A stretch of DNA of 64,000 bases from JAEUMD01 sp036768475 (GCA_036768475.1 DAIPMW010000011.1:62001-126000); one strand, 5' to 3'. Counted from the first letter of the stretch, positions 35,514-44,481 are shown. Notes: generated by a model not told the origin, from the letters alone. Translations and numbers: made by a program.

Positions 35514-35577
35514 GAGAGCCTCAATCACGACTTTGATGGAAGCGGTCGTGCTTCCACTGAGGCCGATCAGGCTCTAG
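35514..35577 (+). repeat. Family B repeat, distal hairpin half
   Basis: A 61-bp hairpin with outer arms AGAGCCT (35515-35521) and AGGCTCT (35569-35575) and inner arms TGGAAGC (35537-35543) and GCTTCCA (35550-35556). The ctaE stop codon (TAG, complement of 35574-35576) lies in its right arm. Confidence 0.75.
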
Positions 35578-36482
35578 TGGCCACCCGGGCTGGCGCCTGC
35601 ACCCCAGACATAGATGGATGCGAACAGGAACAGCCAGACCACGTCAACGAAGTGCCAGTACCAGGCAGCGGCCTCGAAACCGAAGTGCTGCTTGGGCGTG
35701 AATTCACCCCTCATCGCGCGAACGAGGCAGACGAACAGGAAGATCGTGCCGATGATCACATGCGCGCCATGGAAACCGGTCGCCATGAAGAACGTCGAGC
35801 CATAGATGTGGCCGGCGAAATTGAAGGCCGCGTGGCCGTACTCGTAGGCCTGGCAGGCGGTGAATGCCACGCCCAGAAGAACAGTCAGCGCAAGGCCCCA
35901 GACAAGCCCCTTGCGGTCGTTCTTCAGAAGCGCGTGGTGCGCCCAGGTAACGGTGCAGCCCGACAGAAGCAGGATCAGCGTGTTGACCAGCGGGAGACCC
36001 CAGGGATCGAAGGTCGATTTGAAGTTCTCGCTGGCGACAGGCGGCCAGTGGCCACCGGTCAGTGCGTTGCGCTCGACCATACCGATCGTCTCGGTCATGT
36101 TCGTGGGCTGGATGACTCCGCTCGGGAAGAGCGAGGCGTCGAAATAGGCCCAGAACCATGCGATGAAGAACATCACCTCGGAGGCGATGAACATGATCAT
36201 GCCGTAGCGCAAATGAAGCTGCACGACGGGCGTTTGATATCCTTTGTGTGCCTCGATGATGACGTCGCGCCACCACATGAATGCAATCGCGATAAGACCG
36301 GCGAACCCGACGGCGAAGACCCACGGGCCATGCATACCGAACAGTCCCGCACCGCCGCCAAGCGAGCGCATCCAGATGATCGCGCCGATGGCCGTCACCA
36401 GCGCTGCCAGTGAGGCAGCGACCGGCCACGGGCTCGGATCGACGAGGTGATAGTCGTGATTCTTAGCGTGTGAATCGGCCAT
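35574..36482 (-). CDS. ctaE: Cytochrome c oxidase subunit III
   Basis: A 302-residue subunit III of the aa3-type oxidase, with seven predicted membrane helices. Segments: the N-terminal MADSHAKNHDYHLVDPSPWP, then MFFIAWFWAYFDASLFPSGV (the Glu/Asp-bearing helix region), GHWPPVASENFKSTFDPWGLP, and the last part HFVDVVWLFLFASIYVWG. ATG 36482 is chosen by family length; the frame extends further 5'. The stop codon falls in a B-family hairpin. Confidence 0.96.
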   Translation of the reverse strand: MADSHAKNHDYHLVDPSPWPVAASLAALVTAIGAIIWMRSLGGGAGLFGMHGPWVFAVGFAGLIAIAFMWWRDVIIEAHKGYQTPVVQLHLRYGMIMFIASEVMFFIAWFWAYFDASLFPSGVIQPTNMTETIGMVERNALTGGHWPPVASENFKSTFDPWGLPLVNTLILLLSGCTVTWAHHALLKNDRKGLVWGLALTVLLGVAFTACQAYEYGHAAFNFAGHIYGSTFFMATGFHGAHVIIGTIFLFVCLVRAMRGEFTPKQHFGFEAAAWYWHFVDVVWLFLFASIYVWGAGASPGGH

Positions 36483-36661
36483 CGATTTCTCCGTTCCCCA
36501 GTCCCTTATTGGGGAGCCCGCCCATTCCGGATCCTCGTCGGATCCATCACATTCGGCGCGTCCCGTTTTCTCTTCCGTCTCAACGCCGCCGCAGAGGTGA
36601 CGCTGCATTCGTTGCCAACTTTGCGGCGCGAGCACAGCCCGGCCGCACACTCGAGTGCGAG

Positions 36662-37312
36662 TTAGCCCTGACCTCCATCGCCCTTCAGCTCGCGCGCCGC
36701 CTTGGGAGAGGCGGACGCATCGGCCGCGGGCTTGTCCATGGGATGGAACGTGTAGGACAGGGTGATCACAGACAGCTTTTCGGTATCGCGATCATCGATC
36801 ATCGCGGGATCGACGAAGAAGGTCACAGGCATGTCGACCGTTTCGCCAGGTTCGAGCTTCTGCTCGGTGAAGCAGAAGCACGCGATCTTGTTGAAATAGG
36901 CACCCGCCGCATCCGGCGACACGTTGTAGCTGGCGGTGCCGCGCAACGTCGTCTGACCGACATTGGTGGCCTGATAGTGAACCAGCACCGTCTCGCCGAG
37001 CTGAACCGTCACCGTATTCTGCTTGGGCTTGAAATCCCAGGGCAGGTTCGGAGCGACGTTGGCGTCGAGCCGCACCTCGATGGTTCGGTCGAGAACCTTG
37101 ACGTCGTTTGTGGCTGCGATCTTGGGGGTGCCGCCATACCCCGTCGTCTGGCAGAAGATGCGATAGAGCGGCACGGCAGCATAAGCCGCAGCCACCATGC
37201 TGAACACGACGGTCGACAGAATGACTGCCACGCGCCGGTGCCGGCCCGTCAATGCATCCGCCACGGCCTTAGCCGGCTTCGCATTTCCGTTATGTCCGGT
37301 GCTGTCGCTCAC
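36662..37312 (-). CDS. ctaG: Cytochrome c oxidase assembly protein CtaG (Cox11)
   Basis: A 216-residue Cox11-type protein that delivers copper to the CuB site of subunit I. One membrane helix (VAVILSTVVFSMVAAAYAAVPLYRIFCQ) precedes a periplasmic beta domain with the copper motif CFCF (C145, C147) in FNKIACFCFTEQ; another conserved Cys is in RIFCQTTGYGG. GTG 37312 is taken as start (MSDSTGHNGN); GGAGG lies 12 nt upstream. It is followed on the minus strand by ctaE. Confidence 0.94.
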   Translation of the reverse strand: MSDSTGHNGNAKPAKAVADALTGRHRRVAVILSTVVFSMVAAAYAAVPLYRIFCQTTGYGGTPKIAATNDVKVLDRTIEVRLDANVAPNLPWDFKPKQNTVTVQLGETVLVHYQATNVGQTTLRGTASYNVSPDAAGAYFNKIACFCFTEQKLEPGETVDMPVTFFVDPAMIDDRDTEKLSVITLSYTFHPMDKPAADASASPKAARELKGDGGQG

Positions 37313-37351
37313 GGTTCTCGCAATCCTCCAGATCTGCCTTGCCTGCAATCC

Positions 37352-37531
37352 TTAAAGCGGCCTGTTCATGACGTTGCCGCCGAGGCGGATGATGGTTGCC
37401 GCATAGAATGCGAACACAAGAAACAGCAGCACGCCGGCAATTGCCCACGAGCGCATGCGCTGTCGGCGCTTGGCCTCACCCGGCGTCGGCTGATTCGCGT
37501 TGGCGCGATTGTTGTCGTTCGGCGACGTCAT
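37352..37531 (-). CDS. Small CoxF-like membrane protein (59 aa)
   Basis: A 59-residue protein: polar N-terminus (MTSPNDNNRANANQPTPGEA), basic KRRQRMRSW and one membrane helix (AIAGVLLFLVFAFYAATIIRL) ending GGNVMNRPL. Such a small gene between ctaB and ctaG is typical of rhizobial oxidase clusters (CoxF/CtaF-like); its role is unknown. Its ATG overlaps the ctaB stop by one base (TCAT on the plus strand), supporting coupled translation. Confidence 0.85.
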   Translation of the reverse strand: MTSPNDNNRANANQPTPGEAKRRQRMRSWAIAGVLLFLVFAFYAATIIRLGGNVMNRPL

Positions 37532-38463
37532 CAACCCAACATCCGTTGAACCAGCTGCTCGCCAAGAATGACGGCGAACAAGGCGAACAGGTAGAATATC
37601 GAGAACCCGAAGAGCTGGCGCGCTGCCTGATCGCCTTTGCGCCCATCGCGCACCCGGTAGACCTTGATCGCGAGCGCGAGGAACACCGCGCCCAGCGCGA
37701 GCGAGGCCACAAGGTAGGTGAGACCGGCGAGACCGATGAGATACGGCGTCACCGCCAGTGGTACCAGCACAAGCGTATAGGCGACGATCTGCCGGCGCGT
37801 CTCGTCGGGTCCATGGGTTACGGGGAGCATCGGCACGCCGACGCGCTCGTAGTCGCGGCACCGGTAAAGGGCCAATGCCCAGAAGTGCGGCGGCGTCCAG
37901 AAGAAGATGATCAGAAAGAGCACGAAGCTTTCGAGCGATACCGTGCCGGTGACGGCGGCCCACCCGACCATCGGCGGGAATGCACCGGCGGCACCGCCAA
38001 TGACGATGTTCTGGGGCGTACGGCGCTTCAGCCACATCGTGTAGATGACGACGTAATAGGCAATCGTCATGGCGAGCAGGCCGGCGGCGACCCAGTTGAC
38101 GAGCAGGCCAAGGACGAGAACCGAGCCGATCGAGAGAATGATCCCGAAGGTGAAGGCTTCTTCGGCCGTGACATGGCCGCGCGGAATCGGGCGGGCGGCG
38201 GTACGCGCCATGCGCGCGTCGATGTCGGCATCGTACCACATGTTCAGCGCGCCCGAGGCGCCGGCACCGACCGCGATCATGGTGAGGGCGATGAAACCGA
38301 GCACGGGATGAAGATGGCCCGGTGCGGCCAGCATTCCGACCAGAGCCGTGAAGACCACGAGCGACATCACACGCGGCTTCAGCAGCGCGACATAATCGCC
38401 AACCGTCGGCTCCCTCAGAGCCGGAACCGCACCGGCATGACCTTCCGCGATGAGTTGCGACAT
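37531..38463 (-). CDS. ctaB: Heme O synthase (protoheme IX farnesyltransferase)
   Basis: A 310-residue UbiA-superfamily prenyltransferase with about nine membrane helices, transferring farnesyl to heme B to form heme O. The first Asp-rich motif N-x3-D-x3-D is intact: N74, D78, D82 (NMWYDADIDARMARTAARP). YTMWLKRRTPQNIVIGGAAG, FFWTPPHFWALAL and CRDYERVGVPMLP are all canonical. ATG 38463 gives MSQLIAEGH. It lies directly downstream of a divergent paralogue (38474-39445). Confidence 0.96.
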   Translation of the reverse strand: MSQLIAEGHAGAVPALREPTVGDYVALLKPRVMSLVVFTALVGMLAAPGHLHPVLGFIALTMIAVGAGASGALNMWYDADIDARMARTAARPIPRGHVTAEEAFTFGIILSIGSVLVLGLLVNWVAAGLLAMTIAYYVVIYTMWLKRRTPQNIVIGGAAGAFPPMVGWAAVTGTVSLESFVLFLIIFFWTPPHFWALALYRCRDYERVGVPMLPVTHGPDETRRQIVAYTLVLVPLAVTPYLIGLAGLTYLVASLALGAVFLALAIKVYRVRDGRKGDQAARQLFGFSIFYLFALFAVILGEQLVQRMLG

Positions 38464-38473
38464 CCCAGAAACC

Positions 38474-39445
38474 CTATCCGCCGAACCCGGCAATTGGAGA
38501 CGATAAAGCCACGACACCGAAAACACGCTCGACAATGAGAGCTACGAACAGCGCCATGACGTAAAGACTGTTGAGACGGTAGAAGCGCCAAGCCAGGCGG
38601 CGCTCCACGGACAGTTCGCCGGCGCGCGCCAAGCGGACTGCTTCAACGGCAAGAACTGCGCCGCCAATGACCGCGGCCGAAAGCCAGAGCGGTCCGGTGA
38701 ACCCTGCCGCAACCGGCAATAGTGCAAGGCCGGCGTGGGCGGCTGTGAAACCTACGATCATCCAGCGCGTGCGCGCCGACCCGACAACGACCGGCATCAT
38801 CGGCACCCCGGCGCCGGCATAGTCATCGGCACGGACGAGCGCCTGCGACCAGACGTGAGGGGGCGTCCACGGAACAAGAAAGGTGAAAAGGGCAAGTGCT
38901 TCCCACGAGACAGTGCCGGTTGCAGACACCCAACCGGCAAGAGGCGTCAGCAGGCTGGCAAGGCCGCCGCCAACGACGACGTTAAGCGGCGTCTGGCGCT
39001 TCAACCACATCGTGTAGACGACGCCGTAGAACAGGATCGTGACGGCGAGCACCACGGCCGCCATCGGATTGACCGCCAGCGCCATAACCGCGATCGAAGA
39101 GACGATCAGAAGCAAGCCAAAAGCGAGCGCCTCTTCCGGCGCTACGCGACCCGCGGGCAACGGACGCGAAGCGGTGCGTGCCATGCGCGCATCGAGATCA
39201 CGCTCGAACCACATGTTGAGGACAGCCGATCCCCCCCCGCCAAGGGCGATGCAGACAATGGCCGTCAATGCGCTCGTGGGCGACATCGCAACAGGGGCGG
39301 CGAGAAGCCCGGCGATGGCGGTGAAGACGACGACCGACATCGGCCGCGGCTTCATCAGCGCGACGAAATCCAAGGCGCGGCCGCTGTGCGCGGAGGGTTG
39401 CCCACCCGACAAAGCGAACCCTGGCCTGGGTCTCGTTTCCGTCAT
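38474..39445 (-). CDS. Second CtaB-like prenyltransferase paralogue
   Basis: A 323-residue UbiA-family protein clearly homologous to the adjacent ctaB. Its first motif is NMWFERDLDARMARTASRP, so the first metal-binding Asp is replaced by Glu (E81), while D85 remains. The stretch corresponding to RRTPQN is RQTPLN, and the glycine-rich GGAAGAFPP is changed to GGGLASLLTP; WTPPHVWSQAL and ADDYAGAGVPMMP persist. It may be a second heme O synthase of changed efficiency or a non-catalytic partner. ATG 39445 (MTETRPRPG) is the start; 10 bp separate it from ctaB. A tandem duplication is likely. Confidence 0.85.
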   Translation of the reverse strand: MTETRPRPGFALSGGQPSAHSGRALDFVALMKPRPMSVVVFTAIAGLLAAPVAMSPTSALTAIVCIALGGGGSAVLNMWFERDLDARMARTASRPLPAGRVAPEEALAFGLLLIVSSIAVMALAVNPMAAVVLAVTILFYGVVYTMWLKRQTPLNVVVGGGLASLLTPLAGWVSATGTVSWEALALFTFLVPWTPPHVWSQALVRADDYAGAGVPMMPVVVGSARTRWMIVGFTAAHAGLALLPVAAGFTGPLWLSAAVIGGAVLAVEAVRLARAGELSVERRLAWRFYRLNSLYVMALFVALIVERVFGVVALSSPIAGFGG

Positions 39446-39609
39446 TGCCACCTGCGCAGTTCCTCGGTCACTCCGGTATGCAAGGCCCCAGTCCGTCGGT
39501 CCGTCGGTCCGATGGACTTGCAGCCATTCCGCCCTTCCTGATTCCAGGCCAGGGGTTGCAGCCTGCGGCGGGGACGCACACCGGCTGCCATCTTGTCGTT
39601 TCGGGCAGC

Positions 39610-39638
39610 GATGGGCGGGACACCGGGTCCCGCCCATC
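39610..39638 (-). terminator. Strong hairpin between ctaD and the ctaB pair
   Basis: Perfect 12-bp arms GATGGGCGGGAC (39610-39621) and GTCCCGCCCATC (39627-39638), loop ACCGG. No T-run follows on the minus strand, so it may be an attenuator or mRNA-stabilising structure after ctaD rather than a full terminator. Confidence 0.55.
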
Positions 39639-39680
39639 ACGTGTTCGTGTCACAGCCATGCGACCGCACGATCCAAGCGA

Positions 39681-41297
39681 TCAGTGATGCTTGGTCGCCT
39701 CGATGCGCGGCAGCGTCTCGTACTGGTGGAACGGCGGCGGCGACGGCAGCGTCCACTCGAGCGTGGTGGCGCCCACGCCCCAGGGGTTGTCGCCGACACG
39801 CTGCTTGCGAGACAGAGCAACGAAGATGCCGATGAAGAAGCAGATCGTGCCCAAGAATGTAATGTAAGAGCCGTAGGACGAGACCATGTTCCAGAAGGCA
39901 AAACCGTCGGGATAGTCGACATAGCGGCGCGGCATGCCAGCAAGGCCGAGGAAGTGCTGCGGGAAGAACAGCACGTTGGCGCCGATGAAGGTCAGCCAGA
40001 AATGCAGCCTGCCCCAGAACTCGGAGTACATGTAACCGGTCATCTTCGGGAACCAGTAGTAATAGCCCGCGAAGATCGAGAACACGGCGCCGAGCGACAG
40101 CACGTAGTGGAAGTGCGCGACGACGTAGTAGGTGTCATGCAGCGCACGATCGACACCGGCGTTGGCGAGCATGACGCCCGTCACGCCGCCAACCGTGAAC
40201 AGGAAGATGAAGCCGAGCGCCCAGATCATGGGCAGACGGAACTCGATGGAGCCGCCCCACATCGTGGCGATCCACGAAAAGATCTTCACGCCCGTCGGAA
40301 CCGCGATCACCATGGTCGCGAACACAAAGTAGGCCTGCGTGTTCACGTTGATGCCCGAGGTGTACATGTGGTGGGCCCAGACGATGAAGCCAACGAGTCC
40401 GATAGCGACCATCGCGTATGCCATGCCGAGGTAACCGAAGATCGGCTTCCTCGAGAAGGTCGAGACGATGTGGCTGATCATGCCAAAGCCCGGAAGGATC
40501 AGAATGTAGACCTCCGGATGGGCAAAGAACCAGAACAGGTGCTGATAGAGGATCGGGTCACCGCCGCCCGACGCCGTGAAGAACGTCGTGCCGAAGTTGC
40601 GATCCGTCAGCATCATGGTGATCGCGCCCGCGAAAACCGGCAGCGAGAGAAGCAGCAGGAATGCGGTGACCAAAACGGCCCAGGCGAACAGCGGCATCTT
40701 GTGCAGCGTCATGCCCGGCGCGCGCATGTTGAAGATCGTAGTGATGAAGTTGATTGCACCAAGGATCGAGGACGCGCCCGCGATGTGCATCGAAAGAATC
40801 GCGAAGTCCATCCCAGGCCCGGGAGAACCCGTCGTCGCCAGCGGCGGATACAGCGTCCAGCCACCACCGACACCCAAGCCACCGGAATCGCCTTCAACGA
40901 AGAGCGACAGAATGAGCATCGCGAACGCCGCGGGCAACAGCCAGAACGAGACATTGTTCATGCGCGGGAAAGCCATGTCCGGCGCACCGATCATGAGCGG
41001 CACGAACCAGTTGCCGAAGCCGCCCATCGTGGCGGGCATAACCATGAAGAACACCATGATGATGCCATGCGCGGTGACGAACACGTTGAAGGCATGGCCG
41101 TTATGGAAATATTGCAGGCCAGGTTCTGCGAGCTCGAGACGCATGCCAACCGACAGGAGGCCGCCGATGAGGCCGGCCACCATGGCGAAGATCATGTACA
41201 TCGTGCCGATGTCTTTGTGGTTCGTGGAAAACAACCACCGCTTCCACCCCGTCGGGGTGTCGTGATGGTCGTGAGCGGCATGTGCAGTGCTACCCAT
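39681..41297 (-). CDS. ctaD: Cytochrome c oxidase subunit I
   Basis: A 538-residue subunit I, the catalytic subunit of the aa3 oxidase, with 12 membrane helices. The CuB/cross-link segment WFFAHPEVYILILPGFG gives H260, E262 and Y264, marking the A-type oxidase with the D-channel Glu. Other heme ligands occur in TAHGIIMVFF and HYVLSLGAVFSIFAG. Length is typical. It is downstream of ctaC with an 80-bp gap. Confidence 0.97.
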   Translation of the reverse strand: MGSTAHAAHDHHDTPTGWKRWLFSTNHKDIGTMYMIFAMVAGLIGGLLSVGMRLELAEPGLQYFHNGHAFNVFVTAHGIIMVFFMVMPATMGGFGNWFVPLMIGAPDMAFPRMNNVSFWLLPAAFAMLILSLFVEGDSGGLGVGGGWTLYPPLATTGSPGPGMDFAILSMHIAGASSILGAINFITTIFNMRAPGMTLHKMPLFAWAVLVTAFLLLLSLPVFAGAITMMLTDRNFGTTFFTASGGGDPILYQHLFWFFAHPEVYILILPGFGMISHIVSTFSRKPIFGYLGMAYAMVAIGLVGFIVWAHHMYTSGINVNTQAYFVFATMVIAVPTGVKIFSWIATMWGGSIEFRLPMIWALGFIFLFTVGGVTGVMLANAGVDRALHDTYYVVAHFHYVLSLGAVFSIFAGYYYWFPKMTGYMYSEFWGRLHFWLTFIGANVLFFPQHFLGLAGMPRRYVDYPDGFAFWNMVSSYGSYITFLGTICFFIGIFVALSRKQRVGDNPWGVGATTLEWTLPSPPPFHQYETLPRIEATKHH

Positions 41298-41377
41298 CGT
41301 CAGTTGCCCTTCGCTTGCAAATTTCCTTTAAGCGCTTGTTGCGCTCTTGCTTGTCGTTGCTGCCGAGCGGCCAGCTT

Positions 41378-42289
41378 TCAATGGCGCGCGTCGGCTGTCT
41401 TTTTGCCGGCCTGCTCGAGAGCAACACGCTTCAGGATCTCGCGCGCCCTCTTCTTGTCCCGCGCGGCCATCGCGTCGGACCATTCCTTGAACGTGCCCTC
41501 GTCGACGACGCGGACCGCGATCGGCATGAAGGCATGATCCTTGCCGCACAGCTCGGAGCACTGGCCATAGAATATGCCGGTCTGCGTCGCCTTGAACCAT
41601 GTGGCATTGATGCGGCCGGGAACGGCGTCAACCTTGGAGCCGAAACCGGGAACCGTCCAGTTATGGAGAACGTCTCCGGCGGTCACGAGAACATGGACGT
41701 TCTTGTTGACGGGAACGAGCACTTCGTTGTCAACGGCGAGGTTGCGCGGCGCAGGAATGCCCTCTGCCTGCTTCTCCTTGATCTCCTCGGCGGTCAGCAT
41801 GACGCTGTCGAAGCCGAAGCTCTTGGCGTCCTTCTCCTTGGGCAGGTACTCGTGGTTCCAGTACCACTGATAGGCCGTCGCCTTGATGGTCAGATCGGCC
41901 GGCGGATAATCGTACTGGGCACGCAGCAACCGGAAGGACGGCAGGGCGATGTAGACCAGGATCATGATCGGGATCACGGTCCAGGCCACCTCGAGCAGCG
42001 TGTTATGGGTGGTACGCGAGGGCGAGGGATTTGCCTTCGAGTTGAAGCGGAACATCACGTAGACCATGAGGATCAGCACGAACACCGCAATTGTGATGAT
42101 GATCGTATTCACCAGGTCGTGGAACTCGTGGATCTGCTGTGCGATCGGTGAGGCTGCGGCCTGCATGCCGAGCTGCCCGTCGGTCGGCCGGCCAACACCG
42201 GCCATGGCCGCATCGGCGCCGAACATGACGGCGGCCACGATGAACAGCGTGGCAGCAGCCCATAGCGAGCCAAGCATTCGTCGGATCAT
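41378..42289 (-). CDS. ctaC: Cytochrome c oxidase subunit II
   Basis: A 303-residue subunit II, which takes electrons from cytochrome c. A signal peptide (about 1-30) is followed by two membrane helices (VNTIIITIAVFVLILMVYVMF and LLEVAWTVIPIMILVYIALP) and a cupredoxin domain. CuA ligands are C244, C248, H252 and M255 in CSELCGKDHAFM, plus the His in DVLHNWTVPGFG. The aromatic electron-entry segment is AYQWYWNHEYL. ATG 42289 gives MIRRMLG; GGGGAG precedes it. First gene of the cta cluster, divergent from the IalB-like gene. Confidence 0.97.
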   Translation of the reverse strand: MIRRMLGSLWAAATLFIVAAVMFGADAAMAGVGRPTDGQLGMQAAASPIAQQIHEFHDLVNTIIITIAVFVLILMVYVMFRFNSKANPSPSRTTHNTLLEVAWTVIPIMILVYIALPSFRLLRAQYDYPPADLTIKATAYQWYWNHEYLPKEKDAKSFGFDSVMLTAEEIKEKQAEGIPAPRNLAVDNEVLVPVNKNVHVLVTAGDVLHNWTVPGFGSKVDAVPGRINATWFKATQTGIFYGQCSELCGKDHAFMPIAVRVVDEGTFKEWSDAMAARDKKRAREILKRVALEQAGKKTADARH

Positions 42290-42791
42290 TCCCTGCTCCC
42301 CAAAATGAGACCGGATCTGTGCCGGACTGTATTTCACTCTTGTCAGACGAAGGGCGTGCCGGAACGGCGGCCCTCAAAAACAGGCATTTACTGGAGGCAA
42401 CCGTCGCTCGCCTTGCCGTGGCCTTGCCCGGCGCTGCGCCTCTATGGCCCCAATCGTCCCGCCCGGACCCGCGTCGGCCCGGCAACACAAAATCGAACAG
42501 CCGGCCTACGCCCCACTTTGGGCGCATTCCCACCGCATCGACCAGAGCACAATACCCGGAGTTGTCTCAAGTCAAGTTTTGTGCGGCATTTGTACGCTCT
42601 TGACAACCAGTTGTGTGCACAGACGCGACATCGGTCGGCCAATCGTTCAGTCCAATCCGAGAATCGGCTCTATTCCTGTTCGAAAAGAGCCTCTTGCAAT
42701 TTGCTGTGCGAAGCGGTGCCGGTCCAACCGCTGCACATGCTGGGCAGGCATCCGTCGAACCCTTGATATCCCCACTCAGGAGGCCCCGCGC
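42290..42791. other. Divergent intergenic region, ctaC / IalB-like
   Basis: About 500 bp without a convincing gene. On the minus strand TTGACT followed by TATTGT (spacer 15) near 42550-42580 is a weak promoter candidate for ctaC. An AGGAGG ribosome binding site lies at 42778-42783. Confidence 0.45.
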
Positions 42792-43388
42792 TTGCCCGTA
42801 AATCATCAACCTATTCAAAGATGGGCCGCCGCGCCACGGACGCTTTCGATAGATAGCGTGACCCTGAAAAAACCGTTCGTATGGCTTGTTGTACTACTGG
42901 CAGCGATGCTGGCCGCCGGCCGCCCATCGGCAGCGCTGGCCCAGGACACCCAGGCCCCCGAAGGTGCCGTCAAGGCGCAACACGGCGACTGGCAGGTCGT
43001 GTGCAAATCGCCACCGCCGGGCTCCAAAAAAGAGGTCTGCGCACTGGTCCAGAGCGTCACCGCGGAGGATCGCAACAACGTCGGCCTGACGGTCTATTTC
43101 CAGAAGTTCGCCAACGGGACGAGAGTGCTGCGGGTTTTCGCCCCGCTCGGCATCCTGCTGCCGCCCGGCCTCGGCCTCAAGATCGACAACAAGGATGTCG
43201 GCCACGCGCCGTTTCTGAGGTGCCATTCGTTCGCATGCTACGCTCAGGTTGTCGTCGAGGACAAACTGGTGGAGCAGTTGAAGAACGGCAAAACAGCGAT
43301 CTTCATCATCTTCCAGACCGAGGAGGTGGGAATCGGCATACCGATCTCGCTCAAGGGGTTTGCCGAAGCGCTTCCTGAAATCGAATGA
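42792..43388 (+). CDS. Invasion-associated locus B (IalB) family protein
   Basis: A 198-residue exported protein of the IalB family. A signal peptide runs to AALAQ; the mature domain has the family segments HGDWQVVCKSPPPGSKKEVCALVQ, LGILLPPGLGLKIDN and FLRCHSFACYAQVVVED with paired Cys. IalB was first named in Bartonella, but family members are common in free-living rhizobia, where the role is unknown. TTG 42792 is preferred as it has AGGAGG 8 nt upstream, giving a long n-region; GTG 42858 would give a more usual signal peptide but lacks a ribosome binding site. Confidence 0.82.
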   Translation: MPVNHQPIQRWAAAPRTLSIDSVTLKKPFVWLVVLLAAMLAAGRPSAALAQDTQAPEGAVKAQHGDWQVVCKSPPPGSKKEVCALVQSVTAEDRNNVGLTVYFQKFANGTRVLRVFAPLGILLPPGLGLKIDNKDVGHAPFLRCHSFACYAQVVVEDKLVEQLKNGKTAIFIIFQTEEVGIGIPISLKGFAEALPEIE

Positions 43389-43399
43389 GCAGCCGCCCT

Positions 43400-43435
43400 T
43401 AGAGCATGTTTTTCACGCTGAACCGCTGCCTCTAA
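43400..43435 (-). repeat. Family A repeat, truncated copy
   Basis: TTAGAGCATGTTTTTCACGC and TGAACCGCTGCCTCTAA match the inner half of reversed family A. It lies between the convergent IalB-like and rhodanese genes. Confidence 0.6.
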
Positions 43436-43443
43436 CCGGCTGT

Positions 43444-44115
43444 TCAACGCGGCTTCGTGGCGATTCGGTCCTGCCCCGCGATGAGGCCACCCCAATGGGC
43501 GTCGAAGGGGTGGATGCGATCAGTTGGACCGGCTCCGTCAACCAAGGGCCGCCGTTCGTTATGCCAGCGGAACAATCCGCCTTCCAGGTTGTAGATTCCT
43601 TCAGCGCCGCGCGCACGAAGCGCCAAGCCGACGCGGTCGGCAAGGCGCGAGCTGCGAACGCCGACGGAGCAGTAAAAGATTACGTCTCGACCGGCCGCCA
43701 ATGCCGCCAGCTTGTTGACGAACGCGTCGGCCGGTGCGTTCGGATCCACCCGTACCGCACCGTCGATGTGACTTACGGCAAACTCTGCAGGCTCACGCAC
43801 ATCTATGATGAGCGGACTGCGTTTGTTTTTCATCGCAGCAAAATCATCGGGAAGGATCTGAGTAACGTCAGAAAACTCCTGGCGCACGCGCGCTTCGACC
43901 TTGGGCAGATCCGAGGGCTGGTAGGCGCGGGCAACGTTGTGGCGCGTCATTGCAGTAATTCCTCCCGCCATCGCAACTGCCGCCATCACGGCGAGAGCGT
44001 AGCGCCGGCCGCGACGCTCCGGGGTTCGTCCCGAGCGGATGAACGGTTCAGTGCCTGACTTGTTTGATTGCGATCGGCGCGGAGAGGGCGATGTCTGCTC
44101 AGACGAATTTCGCAT
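43444..44115 (-). CDS. Rhodanese-domain protein, membrane anchored
   Basis: A 223-residue protein with a basic N-terminus, one hydrophobic segment (YALAVMAAVAMAGGITAMT, about 39-57) and a single rhodanese domain (about 85-200). The domain has IDVREPAEFAVSHIDGAV and the active loop CSVGVRSS (C149). It probably handles sulfur or phosphate transfer at the membrane or in the periplasm; acceptor unknown. A family A repeat lies just upstream of its start. Confidence 0.85.
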   Translation of the reverse strand: MRNSSEQTSPSPRRSQSNKSGTEPFIRSGRTPERRGRRYALAVMAAVAMAGGITAMTRHNVARAYQPSDLPKVEARVRQEFSDVTQILPDDFAAMKNKRSPLIIDVREPAEFAVSHIDGAVRVDPNAPADAFVNKLAALAAGRDVIFYCSVGVRSSRLADRVGLALRARGAEGIYNLEGGLFRWHNERRPLVDGAGPTDRIHPFDAHWGGLIAGQDRIATKPR

Positions 44116-44150
44116 GTGTTGCAGCGTGTTCCTTGTCTGGCGTCGTGTCC

Positions 44151-44257
44151 CTAGAGCATGTTTAGCTGAAGTGTGCAGCGGTTCAGCGTGAAAAACATGC
44201 TCAAAGCAAGGTACTGGATTGCGTTCATGTTTCCACCAAACATGAACGCGGTCTAGA
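44151..44257 (+). repeat. Family A palindromic intergenic repeat, reference full-length copy
   Basis: Hairpin 1: arms GAGCATGTTT (44154-44163) and AAACATGCTC (44193-44202) with inner GCTGAA/TTCAGC. Linker with CAAGGTACTGG. Hairpin 2: GCGTTCATGTTT (44221-44232) and AAACATGAACGC (44238-44249), perfect 12-bp arms, loop CCACC. The element is bounded by CTAGAG on both sides (44151-44156 and 44253-44258). Confidence 0.9.
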
Positions 44258-44481
44258 GGCGTGTGATCACCTTCGTAGTCTGCCAGAACGTGGGCCGCCA
44301 GCGACTCTCACAAGGTGCGGCACGGTGTTCACAATTGGCGGAGCAGCACACTCCCTGGTGCGCTCGATGTGGCTCGACCTGTGCTTGGGGACCCAAAAAA
44401 ACGAGACGGGAGGTTTCCCTTCCGCCTCGTCAATCACCTCGTGTTGGGGGGACTTCGACTGTCAGGACGCCCAACCTTTGA

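Noticed and set aside
37352..38239. 295-codon minus-strand frame spanning ctaB and the small CoxF-like gene
   Set aside because: Only the last 59 codons are real; the rest overlaps ctaB in another frame and is Arg/His-rich nonsense.
39039..41537. 832-codon open frame on the plus strand opposite ctaD and the ctaB pair
   Set aside because: It is antisense to two well-supported genes, is highly charged and low in hydrophobic residues, and has no ribosome binding site; it is an artefact of high-GC codon bias.
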